A DNA stretch of 64,000 bases, taken from assembly GCA_947455465.1 (NCBI GenBank), contig CANGNS010000010.1, forward strand, positions 1 to 64,000, written 5' to 3'. A model generated the notes under the pieces. That model did no database searches. It was given only the letters and a program-made list of their open reading frames with translations, and was not told the origin of the DNA. The stretch comes from Comamonadaceae bacterium. GTDB lineage: Bacteria > Pseudomonadota > Gammaproteobacteria > Burkholderiales > Burkholderiaceae_C. Below, piece after piece: positions 53,975-62,394 of this stretch; the first letter of the stretch is position 1, and each line of letters begins with the position of its first letter. A program made the translations under genes and the position numbers.

Positions 53975-55492
53975 ATGAAGAAGCTATTGATATCACTTGC
54001 CCTGGGTTGGGGCTTGCTTGGCGCAGGCTCCCTGGCGCTGGCCGAAGACGCGCCCGCGCCTGCTGCCTCGGCGGCTGCGGTTTCCGCACCGGCTGCTGCA
54101 GCGCCTGCCGCTGCCGCCTCAGAGGCGCCTGCTGCTGACGCGGCCGCCGCTGCACCAGTACCCAACAAAGGCGATACCGCCTGGATGATGACCTCCACCT
54201 TGTTGGTGATCATGATGGCCGTGCCTGGCCTGGCCCTGTTCTATGGCGGCTTGGTGCGCAGCAAAAACATGCTCTCGGTGCTGATGCAGGTCATGGTGAC
54301 CTTCTCGCTGATCGTGGTGCTGTGGTTTATTTACGGCTACAGCATTGCCTTTACCGAGGGCGGGCCCTTCTTTGGTGGCTTTGACCGGGTGCTGATGAAA
54401 GGCATTTGGGACAACGCGGCGGGCACCTTCGCACCCGCGGCCACCTTCAGCAAAGGCGTGTACATCCCTGAGATCGTGTTTGCAGCCTTCCAGGCCAGCT
54501 TTGCGGCGATTACCTGCACGCTGATCGTGGGCTCGTTTGCAGAGCGCATCAAGTTCTCGGCGGTGCTGATGTTCTGCGTGCTGTGGTTCACTTTCAGCTA
54601 CGCACCGATCGCGCACATGGTCTGGTTCTGGATGGGCCCGGACGCGTACGCCAGCAAAGAGGTGGTGGATGCCATGAACGCCAAAGGCGGTTATCTGTGG
54701 CAAATGGGCGCGCTGGACTTTGCCGGCGGTACCGTGGTGCATATCAACGCCGCTGTGGCGGGTCTGGTGGGCGCCTTCATGATTGGCAAGCGCATCGGTT
54801 ATGGCAAAGAGTCCATGGCCCCGCACAGCCTGACCTTGACCATGGTGGGCGCTGCCCTGCTGTGGGTGGGCTGGTTCGGCTTTAACGCCGGCTCGGCACT
54901 CGAAGCCAATGGCTTTGCGGCCCTGGCCTTTATCAACACCTTTGGTGCGACCGCCGCTGCGGTGTTGGCCTGGTGCATTGGCGAGGCCTTGCTGCGCGGC
55001 AAAGCCTCGATGCTCGGCGCCGCCTCTGGCGCGGTGGCTGGCTTGGTGGCGATCACACCGGCTTGCGGCAACGTGGGCATCGGTGGTGCTTTGATCATCG
55101 GCTTCTTGTCGGGCTTTGCCGGCCTGTGGGGCGTCAGTGGCCTGAAGAAACTGCTGGGCGCTGACGACACCCTGGACGTGTTCGGCGTGCACGGCGTGTG
55201 CGGCATCTTGGGTGCGCTGCTGACTGGCGTGTTCAATTCGCCCGCCCTGGGCGGCCCCGGCTTTGTCGCCGACTGGGTGACGGCCACCGGCATCACCGCG
55301 GCAGACTATTCCATCTCGGCCCAGGTGCTGGTGCAGGCCAAAGCGGTGCTGCTGACGGTGGTCTGGTCGGGTGTGGTGTCGCTGATCTCCTACAAGATCG
55401 TGGACATGACCATCGGCCTGCGCGTGACCGAAGAGGAAGAGCGCGAAGGTTTGGACATCAGCTCGCACGGCGAGACGGCTTACAACCGCTAA
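53975..55492 (+). CDS. amtB: Ammonium transporter AmtB with Ala-rich N-terminal extension
   Basis: 505 residues. A signal peptide (MKKLLISLALGWGLLGAGSLALAED) is followed by an unusual Ala/Pro/Ser-rich stretch of about 45 residues (28-72) before the first Amt helix. The channel motifs are present: LALFYGGLVRSKNMLSVLMQ, MGALDFAGGTVVHINAAVAGLVG (His of the pore twin), and DDTLDVFGVHGVCGILGALLTG (second pore His). C-terminal tail (EEEEREGLDISSHGETAY) is the GlnK-binding tail. ATG 53975 has AAAGGAAA upstream. Confidence 0.96.
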   Translation: MKKLLISLALGWGLLGAGSLALAEDAPAPAASAAAVSAPAAAAPAAAASEAPAADAAAAAPVPNKGDTAWMMTSTLLVIMMAVPGLALFYGGLVRSKNMLSVLMQVMVTFSLIVVLWFIYGYSIAFTEGGPFFGGFDRVLMKGIWDNAAGTFAPAATFSKGVYIPEIVFAAFQASFAAITCTLIVGSFAERIKFSAVLMFCVLWFTFSYAPIAHMVWFWMGPDAYASKEVVDAMNAKGGYLWQMGALDFAGGTVVHINAAVAGLVGAFMIGKRIGYGKESMAPHSLTLTMVGAALLWVGWFGFNAGSALEANGFAALAFINTFGATAAAVLAWCIGEALLRGKASMLGAASGAVAGLVAITPACGNVGIGGALIIGFLSGFAGLWGVSGLKKLLGADDTLDVFGVHGVCGILGALLTGVFNSPALGGPGFVADWVTATGITAADYSISAQVLVQAKAVLLTVVWSGVVSLISYKIVDMTIGLRVTEEEEREGLDISSHGETAYNR

Positions 55493-55524
55493 ACCCTTGG
55501 CAGCCTGCGCTGCCATCGCAAGCG

Positions 55525-55558
55525 CCCCGCACGACGCAAGTTGTGCGGGGTTGTTTTT
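55525..55558 (+). terminator. Rho-independent terminator after amtB
   Basis: Stem CCCCGCAC/GTGCGGGG with a 10-base loop, followed by TTGTTTTTT. It closes the glnK-amtB operon. Confidence 0.85.
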
Positions 55559-55605
55559 TGGGGCGGCACAATGCGCGCTGAACCAAACACCCACCGAGCC
55601 ACCGC

Positions 55606-56562
55606 ATGAACCCACTTTTGAGCCCCGCCGCAGACCAGCCACCGCAAGCCGCCGCCTGGAGCCGCCTGGACGCGCTGCCCTATGAATTAGGCGAATCGCC
55701 GTTTTGGCATCCGCAAGAGCAGATGCTGTACTGGATAGACATTCCCGGCAAAAAAATTCTGCGCATGCAAGCCGGCCATGGACCGGTGCAGGCCTGGGAC
55801 ATGCCTAGCGAGCCCGGCTGCATCGCGCCCGCGCAAGGCGGTGGATTGGTGATCGCACTGCGCCATGGGGTTTTCCGTGCGACCGGCTGGGGCGCCGCGC
55901 TAGAGCACCTGGTGACGCTGCCCTACGACACCGCCACCGTGCGCGCCAATGACGGCAAATGTGATGCCTTGGGCCGCTTTTGGGTCGGCACCATCGACGA
56001 GACCAAAGCCCACGACGCGGCAGCGCTGTATTGCATTGATGCGCGCAGCGGCACGCCTGCAGTCCACACCATGGCCGAGGGCGCTTTAACCGGTAACGGC
56101 ATGGGCTGGAGCCTGGACGGGCGCAGCGCCTACTGGGCTGACACACCGCGCCACCTGGTGCACGGTTGGGACTATGAACCCGCCAGCAATACGCTCAGCG
56201 CACACCGCACACACCTGCAGTTCAACGCGAAGCCTGCCGATTGGGTGAGCGGTGACGCCCGCTACCAGGGCCGGCCCGATGGCGCGGCGGTGGACAGCCT
56301 GGGCAACTACTGGCTGGCCATGTTTGAAGGAGCCCGCATTTGCTGCTTCTCGCCAGCGGGCCAGATGCTGGCCAGCTACGCCACCCCGGCGCAGTGCCCG
56401 ACCATGCCTTGCTTTGGCGGCTGGGATTTGAAAACCCTGTTTATCACCAGTGCCCGCCATGGCCGCAAAGACGATGAGCTGGCGCGATACCCGGATTCGG
56501 GCTGCGTGTTTTCTATGCGGGTGGATGTGCCCGGCCTACCGGTGCATTTTTTCGCGGATTAA
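55606..56562 (+). CDS. SMP-30/gluconolactonase/LRE-family protein
   Basis: 318 residues, six-bladed propeller family: [23 protein letters not shown] at the start (catalytic Glu), [17 protein letters not shown] (metal-binding Asn region), [10 protein letters not shown], and [18 protein letters not shown] (catalytic Asp). Hydrolyses a sugar lactone or related ester; exact substrate not evident. It follows the amtB terminator by about 50 bases and is the last typical core gene before the defence island. Confidence 0.93.
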   Translation: MNPLLSPAADQPPQAAAWSRLDALPYELGESPFWHPQEQMLYWIDIPGKKILRMQAGHGPVQAWDMPSEPGCIAPAQGGGLVIALRHGVFRATGWGAALEHLVTLPYDTATVRANDGKCDALGRFWVGTIDETKAHDAAALYCIDARSGTPAVHTMAEGALTGNGMGWSLDGRSAYWADTPRHLVHGWDYEPASNTLSAHRTHLQFNAKPADWVSGDARYQGRPDGAAVDSLGNYWLAMFEGARICCFSPAGQMLASYATPAQCPTMPCFGGWDLKTLFITSARHGRKDDELARYPDSGCVFSMRVDVPGLPVHFFAD

Positions 56563-56579
56563 CGCAAGGCATAAGCCCT

Positions 56580-56822
56580 ATGCCGCCTCCAGCGTCCAGG
56601 GGTCGCAGTCAGGCTGTGCGTTTGCCTCTGGAATTCCGGTTCGATGTTGCGCAAGTGTTTATCCGCCATGACCCTGCCACAGGGGATGTCGTGCTCTCGC
56701 GAAAACCCGGCAACTGGCAGGGCTTGATGGATGCGGTCGCCTTGAATGCGGGTGAAGATCTAGGTTTTGAACGGCACCAGAGGCAAACTAGGCGCGATCC
56801 ATTTGCCCAAACCAAGCCATGA
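56580..56822 (+). CDS. vapB: VapB-type antitoxin
   Basis: 80 residues with the AbrB/VapB pattern [36 protein letters not shown]. The usual Asn before GRSQAVRLP is replaced and the N-terminus (MPPPASRG) is atypical, so the first few residues may be altered. C-terminal acidic tail ([14 protein letters not shown]) binds VapC. It overlaps vapC by four bases (ATGA) and lies 17 bases after the SMP-30 gene. Confidence 0.8.
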   Translation: MPPPASRGRSQAVRLPLEFRFDVAQVFIRHDPATGDVVLSRKPGNWQGLMDAVALNAGEDLGFERHQRQTRRDPFAQTKP

Positions 56823-57142
56823 ATCCCACCTATTTGCTAGATACCAATGTGGTCAGCCACATCATGCAAGGACGGGATAAAGAATTGCTGGCCCGCTTGG
56901 AAAAACTGCCTGTGGGGCAGGTGGCCCTATCCAGCGTTACCTTGGCGGAGATCGAATACGGCCTACATCGCCGGGCGCAATCAGCCAAGCTCCGGCAGGC
57001 GCTGCAGCAAGTATTGCTGCACATGGATGTATTGGCGTGGGACGCGCCAGCCGCCACTTGCTATGGTGAACTGTGCAGTTCGCTGGAGGCACAAGGCATT
57101 TACCCACACCCCGAGCAGCTCCTAAGCATTGAAATTTGGTAA
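56819..57142 (+). pseudogene. vapC: Truncated VapC PIN toxin
   Basis: 107 residues. The N-terminal half is normal VapC (YLLDTNVVSHIMQG, VTLAEIEYGLHRRAQ), but after ...CSSLEAQGI it diverges (YPHPEQLLSIEIW) and stops, about 25 residues short. The C-terminal MIAAHA-like and TND..F Asp residues of the PIN active site are missing, so it is very probably inactive. The break occurs at a junction with a DUF2130 fragment. Confidence 0.75.
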
Positions 57143-57152
57143 AGCCGAAGCT

Positions 57153-57476
57153 TTACAGCGCGAGCGCGTCACGCTCTTTTTGCACATCGCTTAGCGCCTC
57201 TGTCACGGCCAGCTTGCGCGCAAGCTCACCCGCATCCAGCTTGGCCTTTAGTGCCTGTATTTCGGAGTCCTTGGCTACCGCAGACTTCTGCATCTCGCTG
57301 GCAACCTGCGCCTGGGCAAGCTCGAGGGTATTGCGTTTGTCTTACTCGGCCAGTTCAAGGCGCTCATGCAACTGCTGCTAGAAGGCGCCGTCGCGAACTT
57401 GCTTCAGGATATCTGCATAGCCAGCCTCGTCGATTTTGAATGCTTTGCTGCAGTGGGGGCAGATGATTTCGTGCAT
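57153..57476 (-). pseudogene. DUF2130-family protein remnant
   Basis: On the minus strand MHEIICPHCSKAFKIDEAGY begins a DUF2130 protein (zinc-ribbon N-terminus then Lys/Glu-rich coiled coil: LHERLELAE, EIQALKAKLDAGELARKLAV). The frame has two internal stop codons (TAG at 57378-57380, TAA at 57342-57344) and ends after about 107 codons, while intact members have about 400 residues. It is a decayed fragment. Confidence 0.75.
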
Positions 57477-57692
57477 GTCTGTGCACCCTATTTTTGTTAG
57501 TTGTCGCCCAAACGGTGATTTGGTCAATCGAGATCGCTTGGTAAATAAAGCCCTACCCCTTTTTTCTTATACTGGCGGTGGCCGAGCAATACGAGGGCGG
57601 CATTAAACACGCAAACTGCCTGTCGTATCTGAAAGATCAGCGTAAGCTGCTATCCAAAACGTAGTAAAAGGATGAAACACACTTATTACTCT
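57477..57692. other. Gene-fragment region left of the restriction subunit
   Basis: These 216 bases are AT-rich and hold the end of a plus-strand frame, 57572-57664, reading LAVAEQYEGGIKHANCLSYL then KDQRKLLSKT and a stop. It looks like the C-terminus of a lost gene; no family was assigned. No intact gene, repeat or tRNA is seen. Confidence 0.4.
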
Positions 57693-60413
57693 TTACATAT
57701 GCGGTGCCGCCAATAGACAGTCCACTCCGCTCCATTGTTTTTCCTTAATCATCACAAACTGGCAGGTGCCTTTGGATAGCTTGGCCCAGAGTCCACCAAT
57801 ATCGCGATCATCTTGTGAGTCAGTCCAGCCATTCGTTCCCTTGTATTCCACGATCAAAAATGACTCGTTGTTAAGCTTGCATACGAAGTCAGGATAGAAG
57901 CGCCCGGTTGCTTTTTGGAAAAAGAATGACGCACCCTCTCGACGAGCCAGGTTGCGCACCCAGTATTGCAGCCTGCCTTTTTGTGCCTGCGTATCAAGCC
58001 AAGCGGCGCATTCGAACTCTTCCTTGCTGTCGAAATCGCCGATTCGGCTATAGAAGTGCTTTCGGAACGGGTGCTGTCCAAATCGACCGTCATAGTCACG
58101 GCTGGGTGCATAGGCCTCGGGCCTGAAGTCATAAACAAACTCAGTCGAGACACTCACCCGCTCAGCTGCGGCATCGCCAAACAAGCTTTCTTGATAAGCC
58201 TGCTTGACTGCATTGGTACGAAGCTCTCGAATGCGTGCCTCAAGTAGGTTACGCATCTGGAATTTTTGCAAATTAGCCCTGGCCAAATCAAAACCAGACT
58301 GGACCAACAAATCAGAAAGCCATCCCGACACAAAATCCAACTTGCTCGCGTGGGTGAGCGAGGGCTCTGGCAGATTGGTGCAAAGCCAGGCCGCCAGTTT
58401 GATGTTGTCCCAATGTTCTGGCGTGTATGCAAAACCAAGGTCCCGCTGCAAGTTGGGCATGAAGTCTTGAACCAACTTACCGCTAGCTTCATCAATATCG
58501 ATCACACCACCTTCGCTCACCATCAGGGCTGCACCGAGCTTGGCCAGGTTGTCAGCCGTCGGCTTCGCATCAAACAACGATAGCGCCCAGGGGTAGTCCA
58601 ACACCTCTGGATCATCAAACAACTGCAGCTCACCTTGCACGCGCAATGCAAGCTGTGGCACCAGCAAGGTCTTGCCTTCTTCCGCGGGGGTCTTGAAGAA
58701 CTCAATGGCCGTCGTCCGGCTTTCAATGGCACCAGCCTCGATTGCAGCTTTGGCCAGTGATGTGGCTACCACAGCCTTCAAAGCATCGGTCTCATCAACG
58801 GTTAGCGGCGACCGGATTGTCAACGTACTGGTTTTTCGGTCAAAGACCACTTTGTCATTGATGGCGGTACGCAGGTCTTTAGGCAAGGCCTTCAAGTCCG
58901 GCGCTTCATGCAAAGGTATGACCACAGGGCGCAACTCCACACGGCTTCCCATGCCCTCAAGGTCAAACATTTGCTGCTCTTGCCGCGCAGCGGTCACAAA
59001 CTCAGCCACGTCTTTGCGGTCAAAGCCTGAGCCTTCGACCAGCCGGTCGCGCAGCGCAGTCGCAGTCTCAAAAAAGCTACGCGACACCACCAGCGCATAC
59101 GACTGATTGAGCTCTTTTGAGGATCGATGCTTTGCATCCGGCTGGCGCAATATGCGCCCCAGCAGCTGCTCCACTGATGTCGCCGACTGCAATGACGCCA
59201 TGCTTACCAAGATGTAGGCGAACGGACAGTCCCACCCTTCCGCTAAAGCCTTTTGAGTAATGACAAACTTTACCGGGCATGCGGGGTCGCTGATGCCAAG
59301 CTTGTATTTCGCATCGACGGCCTCAAGTCCTTTTTCATCACTGGTAGCCACAATGATTTCGTCAGCAGGTATGCCGTGGTTTGTCAGCAGTTCTTGGCGC
59401 ACGCGTTCAAAGTCCAGCTTGTCCAACCCCTCACGGCGCGGCTCAGACTGAATCAACACAATCGGCCGCAAATAGGGCGCGCCTTGGCGCTGTTCATCGT
59501 CGGCCAACTTTTGTAAGCCATTGCGGCGAGCGATGGCATCACTCAAACATTGCTGCCAGTTGGGCTCGGTTTCGAGCACTACCGGCAGCTTGATCATTTG
59601 CTCGGCTTTCAGCTGTGAGGCGCTCACGCTATGCAGCACATTGCTAGGCGTGTGCTCCATATCAGGCGTGGCAGTTAGCTCCATGATGCCGCTGGGGTTA
59701 AAGCGGGCCAACATGTCAAAGGCTAACTCTGTGCGGTTGTTGTGTGCCTCGTCCACCACCACAAACGGGCGGCGCAAGCGCAACATATTGGCCAACGAAT
59801 AGGGCACTGTGTCGCCATCCGTCAACAGACCCTGGCGCTGCGTAGCCGTCAAATTCTCAAAATGGTGCATCAGCGCGCCGCTGGACTCGTAGACCTTGCG
59901 GCTTTCTTCGTCTTCAACCTGAAAAGCCTGGCGAGTGGCGACGATCACCACGGTGGAGGTGTCCAGCGTGGCACGCGTCAACGCTTTAGCCTCAGTCAAG
60001 TCCAGCACCGTTACCGGCCCAGCCTCGCGCAGAGCTGCGTTCAGCGGGTGGTTGCGGTCTTTTAGGCCGCGCAGCGTTTGCTCGCGAATCGGCTTACTGG
60101 GCACCAGCCACAACACCACACTGTGTGGCACGCGCAGCAAATGCGTATTCACCAAGCTCAGGCTTTTAGCAGCCAGCCAGGTTTTGCCGCCGCCCGTGGG
60201 CACGCGCAGGCAGAAGTAGGGCATGTCCGGAGCAAAACCTGCCAGCGGCGTGTAACGCAGGCTTTGACCCCAAAGTTCTTCGGTGACGGCGGTAAACGCC
60301 AGCGACGCGCGGCCAAAGGTGTGGATGGCTTTGAAGTAAGCCTCCACGCTGTCGAGCACGCCGCCTTGGTTAGCGGGATCTTGCTGGTATTTTTTGGGTG
60401 AAAAAGTGACCAT
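57693..60413 (-). CDS. Type III-like restriction subunit Res (DEAD/DEAH helicase-nuclease)
   Basis: 906 residues. Superfamily 2 helicase motifs: Walker A RVPTGGGKTWLAA, motif II VVVDEAHNN, motif III ELTATPDM, motif VI region EQLLGRILRQPD. The C-terminal part has a PD-(D/E)xK nuclease (FYPDFVCKLNNESFLIVEYKG). This is the helicase plus nuclease layout of type III Res proteins. It needs Mod for target recognition; the Mod gene, three bases upstream, is frameshifted. Start ATG 60413. Confidence 0.92.
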   Translation of the reverse strand: MVTFSPKKYQQDPANQGGVLDSVEAYFKAIHTFGRASLAFTAVTEELWGQSLRYTPLAGFAPDMPYFCLRVPTGGGKTWLAAKSLSLVNTHLLRVPHSVVLWLVPSKPIREQTLRGLKDRNHPLNAALREAGPVTVLDLTEAKALTRATLDTSTVVIVATRQAFQVEDEESRKVYESSGALMHHFENLTATQRQGLLTDGDTVPYSLANMLRLRRPFVVVDEAHNNRTELAFDMLARFNPSGIMELTATPDMEHTPSNVLHSVSASQLKAEQMIKLPVVLETEPNWQQCLSDAIARRNGLQKLADDEQRQGAPYLRPIVLIQSEPRREGLDKLDFERVRQELLTNHGIPADEIIVATSDEKGLEAVDAKYKLGISDPACPVKFVITQKALAEGWDCPFAYILVSMASLQSATSVEQLLGRILRQPDAKHRSSKELNQSYALVVSRSFFETATALRDRLVEGSGFDRKDVAEFVTAARQEQQMFDLEGMGSRVELRPVVIPLHEAPDLKALPKDLRTAINDKVVFDRKTSTLTIRSPLTVDETDALKAVVATSLAKAAIEAGAIESRTTAIEFFKTPAEEGKTLLVPQLALRVQGELQLFDDPEVLDYPWALSLFDAKPTADNLAKLGAALMVSEGGVIDIDEASGKLVQDFMPNLQRDLGFAYTPEHWDNIKLAAWLCTNLPEPSLTHASKLDFVSGWLSDLLVQSGFDLARANLQKFQMRNLLEARIRELRTNAVKQAYQESLFGDAAAERVSVSTEFVYDFRPEAYAPSRDYDGRFGQHPFRKHFYSRIGDFDSKEEFECAAWLDTQAQKGRLQYWVRNLARREGASFFFQKATGRFYPDFVCKLNNESFLIVEYKGTNGWTDSQDDRDIGGLWAKLSKGTCQFVMIKEKQWSGVDCLLAAPHM

Positions 60414-60416
60414 GGC

Positions 60417-62170
60417 TCACACCTCCAGTGCGTACGGTGTTTGCTTGAACACAATTTGCTCTCGCTGCAAGCGGGGTGCACCCAAACGGCATGCTGCGGC
60501 GTAGATGGTTTTGGGGCCGTCAAAAGGGGGAATGATGTTGAACACTGCCCCGGTTAGCACGTTGCCACCACCTGCCGATTTATCTTTCAGAATGCCGTTG
60601 TAAAGCAGATAAATGGCGCGACCTTCGTGCTCGCCCAAAAGTGGCGAATCAGCCATTCCACAGTAGCCGGTGCCGGTTTCCGCAAACCAGACAAATTCGG
60701 CCAACTGTAAAAAGGTCACATCCTCGCGGATTTGGCCTTGCGGAGTGAACAGGGGCTCAGCGGATAATGTGCAGAACTGGTAACCACCCCCTAAACCCTT
60801 AATTTTTCCACCCTTAGAGTCGATGTAGCCCTCGCTAACAAGCCTGACTCTTGCCTCTGTAACTTCTTTTGAGATACCTTCGTTCATCTCGACCAAGATG
60901 AAACGTCGGTCTCCGCCATCTTCGCTGTTCTGTTTAAGGATGGCGTGTGCCGTCGTACCAGAGCCAGCAAATGAATCCAAAATTAAAGAACTTTCATTTT
61001 CTGCACCGATTTTTAGTAGATAGCTAATTAGCTCTACAGGTTTTGGGTAATCGAAGTGGATGCCCATACGTCGTAACTCACCCCGCATACGCTCTGTCGT
61101 GCCGAATCCACGTAGAACCGAAAGAATATTGCTGGGCGTTTCCACAATTCTTCTATAGCGGATTGCTGCATTCGCGTTTATATAAAACTCTATAGGGCCT
61201 TCATCGTCGTCGACAGGTTTGAATTTATTCGCGACGAACTGCTCAAGCTTTCGTCTATTCGCAAAACCACCGTACACCCGGCAGGGCTTTGTAACTTTAT
61301 GATTTTCAACAATTAAGTCGTCAAGCTTTACGGGCAATCCTGACAGCTTTTCAATTCCATAAGCAGATTTAATGTCATCAGAAACGAGGCCTGCGCGTTT
61401 TGTTGCGTCAAAAAACGCTTGATCGACATTTTTTCCTTTGTAAAAAACGACTTCCTCTTTTGAAGGGAAACCAATTGGAATAGTAAATATTGCGGGAGGA
61501 TTTGCTGGATTATTTTTATTGATGTTGTTGTCCGCAACGCCCCTCCATAGGTTGCTGTCCTCTCTTGTATTCGGGTCAACAACTCGACCAATCGCCTCAG
61601 ACTTAAATTTTGTGTTCTTTACATACATCAAAACGTATTCATGATTGACCTTAATCTCATACTGGTTGTCAGTATTCCCTTCTGTATTCCAAATTAGTGT
61701 CGTAATAAAGTTTTTGGATCCAAATATTTCATCGCAGAGCAGCTTCAACAAACTATTGGCCACGTCATCAATGGAAATAAAAATAACGCCATCCTCACGC
61801 AAAAACTGCCGCAGCAACACCAGCCGCGGGTACATCATGCACAGCCAGCGATCATGGCGGTCCAACGTTTCCCCTTCCTTTCCAACCACCTCACCCAACC
61901 ACTTCCGTATTTCGGGACTGTTGACGTTGTCGTTGTATGCCAGCCCTCATTGCCCGTGTTGTAAGGCGGATCGATGTAAATGCACTTCACCTGGCCCGCA
62001 TAGCGCGGAAGCAGCGCCTTAAGGGCGTGCAGGTTGTCACCTTGCACAAGCAAGTTACCACTTGCCGCGTCTCCGCACGAGAGCGCAGGCACGGGTTCCA
62101 GTAGGCGAAACGGCACGTCTTTGTGGTGTTTGACAACGGCATCTTTGCCGATCCAGTTCAAGCTTGGCAT
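60417..62170 (-). pseudogene. Type III-like DNA adenine methyltransferase Mod, interrupted by a one-base frameshift
   Basis: Two frames make one beta-class N6-adenine methyltransferase. The first (62170 down to about 61938) has MPSLNWIGKDAVV, GDNLHALKALLPRYAGQ and DPPYNTGNE (61952-61972 region). The second (from about 61938 to 60417) continues as YNDNVNSPEIRKWLGEVVGKEGETL and has the target-recognition region and LDSFAGSGTTAHAIL. The frame changes at TGG-CA-TAC, consistent with loss of one base. As written the protein would be truncated. It could be a sequencing error or a true mutation. The central part (60850-61750) is AT-richer than both ends. Confidence 0.85.
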
Positions 62171-62394
62171 TCAGGGTTCCATTCCGTTTCTATCGCACCG
62201 GCGAATCGCCGGTGGGCAATAGAAGTTGTTGATTAGTTGAGGCATTTTTGTAGATTGCCCAGAGCATATCGACCAAGACGGTACGATTGACCGGTTCTTG
62301 TCCAATAGTACGCAATTATTCGGCCCCGGCCACCTAACGTTACTGCACGTCGTATGTTCGCTGGACGGTTGGAAGTGGGCTCCACTGAGTTGGA
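62171..62394. other. Intergenic region between Mod and the OLD gene
   Basis: 224 bases with no gene. Contains a 19-base palindrome (listed separately) 27 bases before the Mod start; the promoter for Mod-Res must be here. Confidence 0.6.
62197..62215. promoter_or_regulatory. Palindrome upstream of the Mod gene
   Basis: CACCGGCGAATCGCCGGTG has 9-base perfect arms around a central A. Position 27-45 bases upstream of the Mod start suggests a regulator or autoregulatory site; a hairpin is also possible. Confidence 0.45.

Noticed and set aside
54119-55642. 507-codon open frame antisense to amtB
   Set aside because: High-GC shadow of amtB; low-complexity His/Ala/Gly composition, no domain, no ribosome-binding site.
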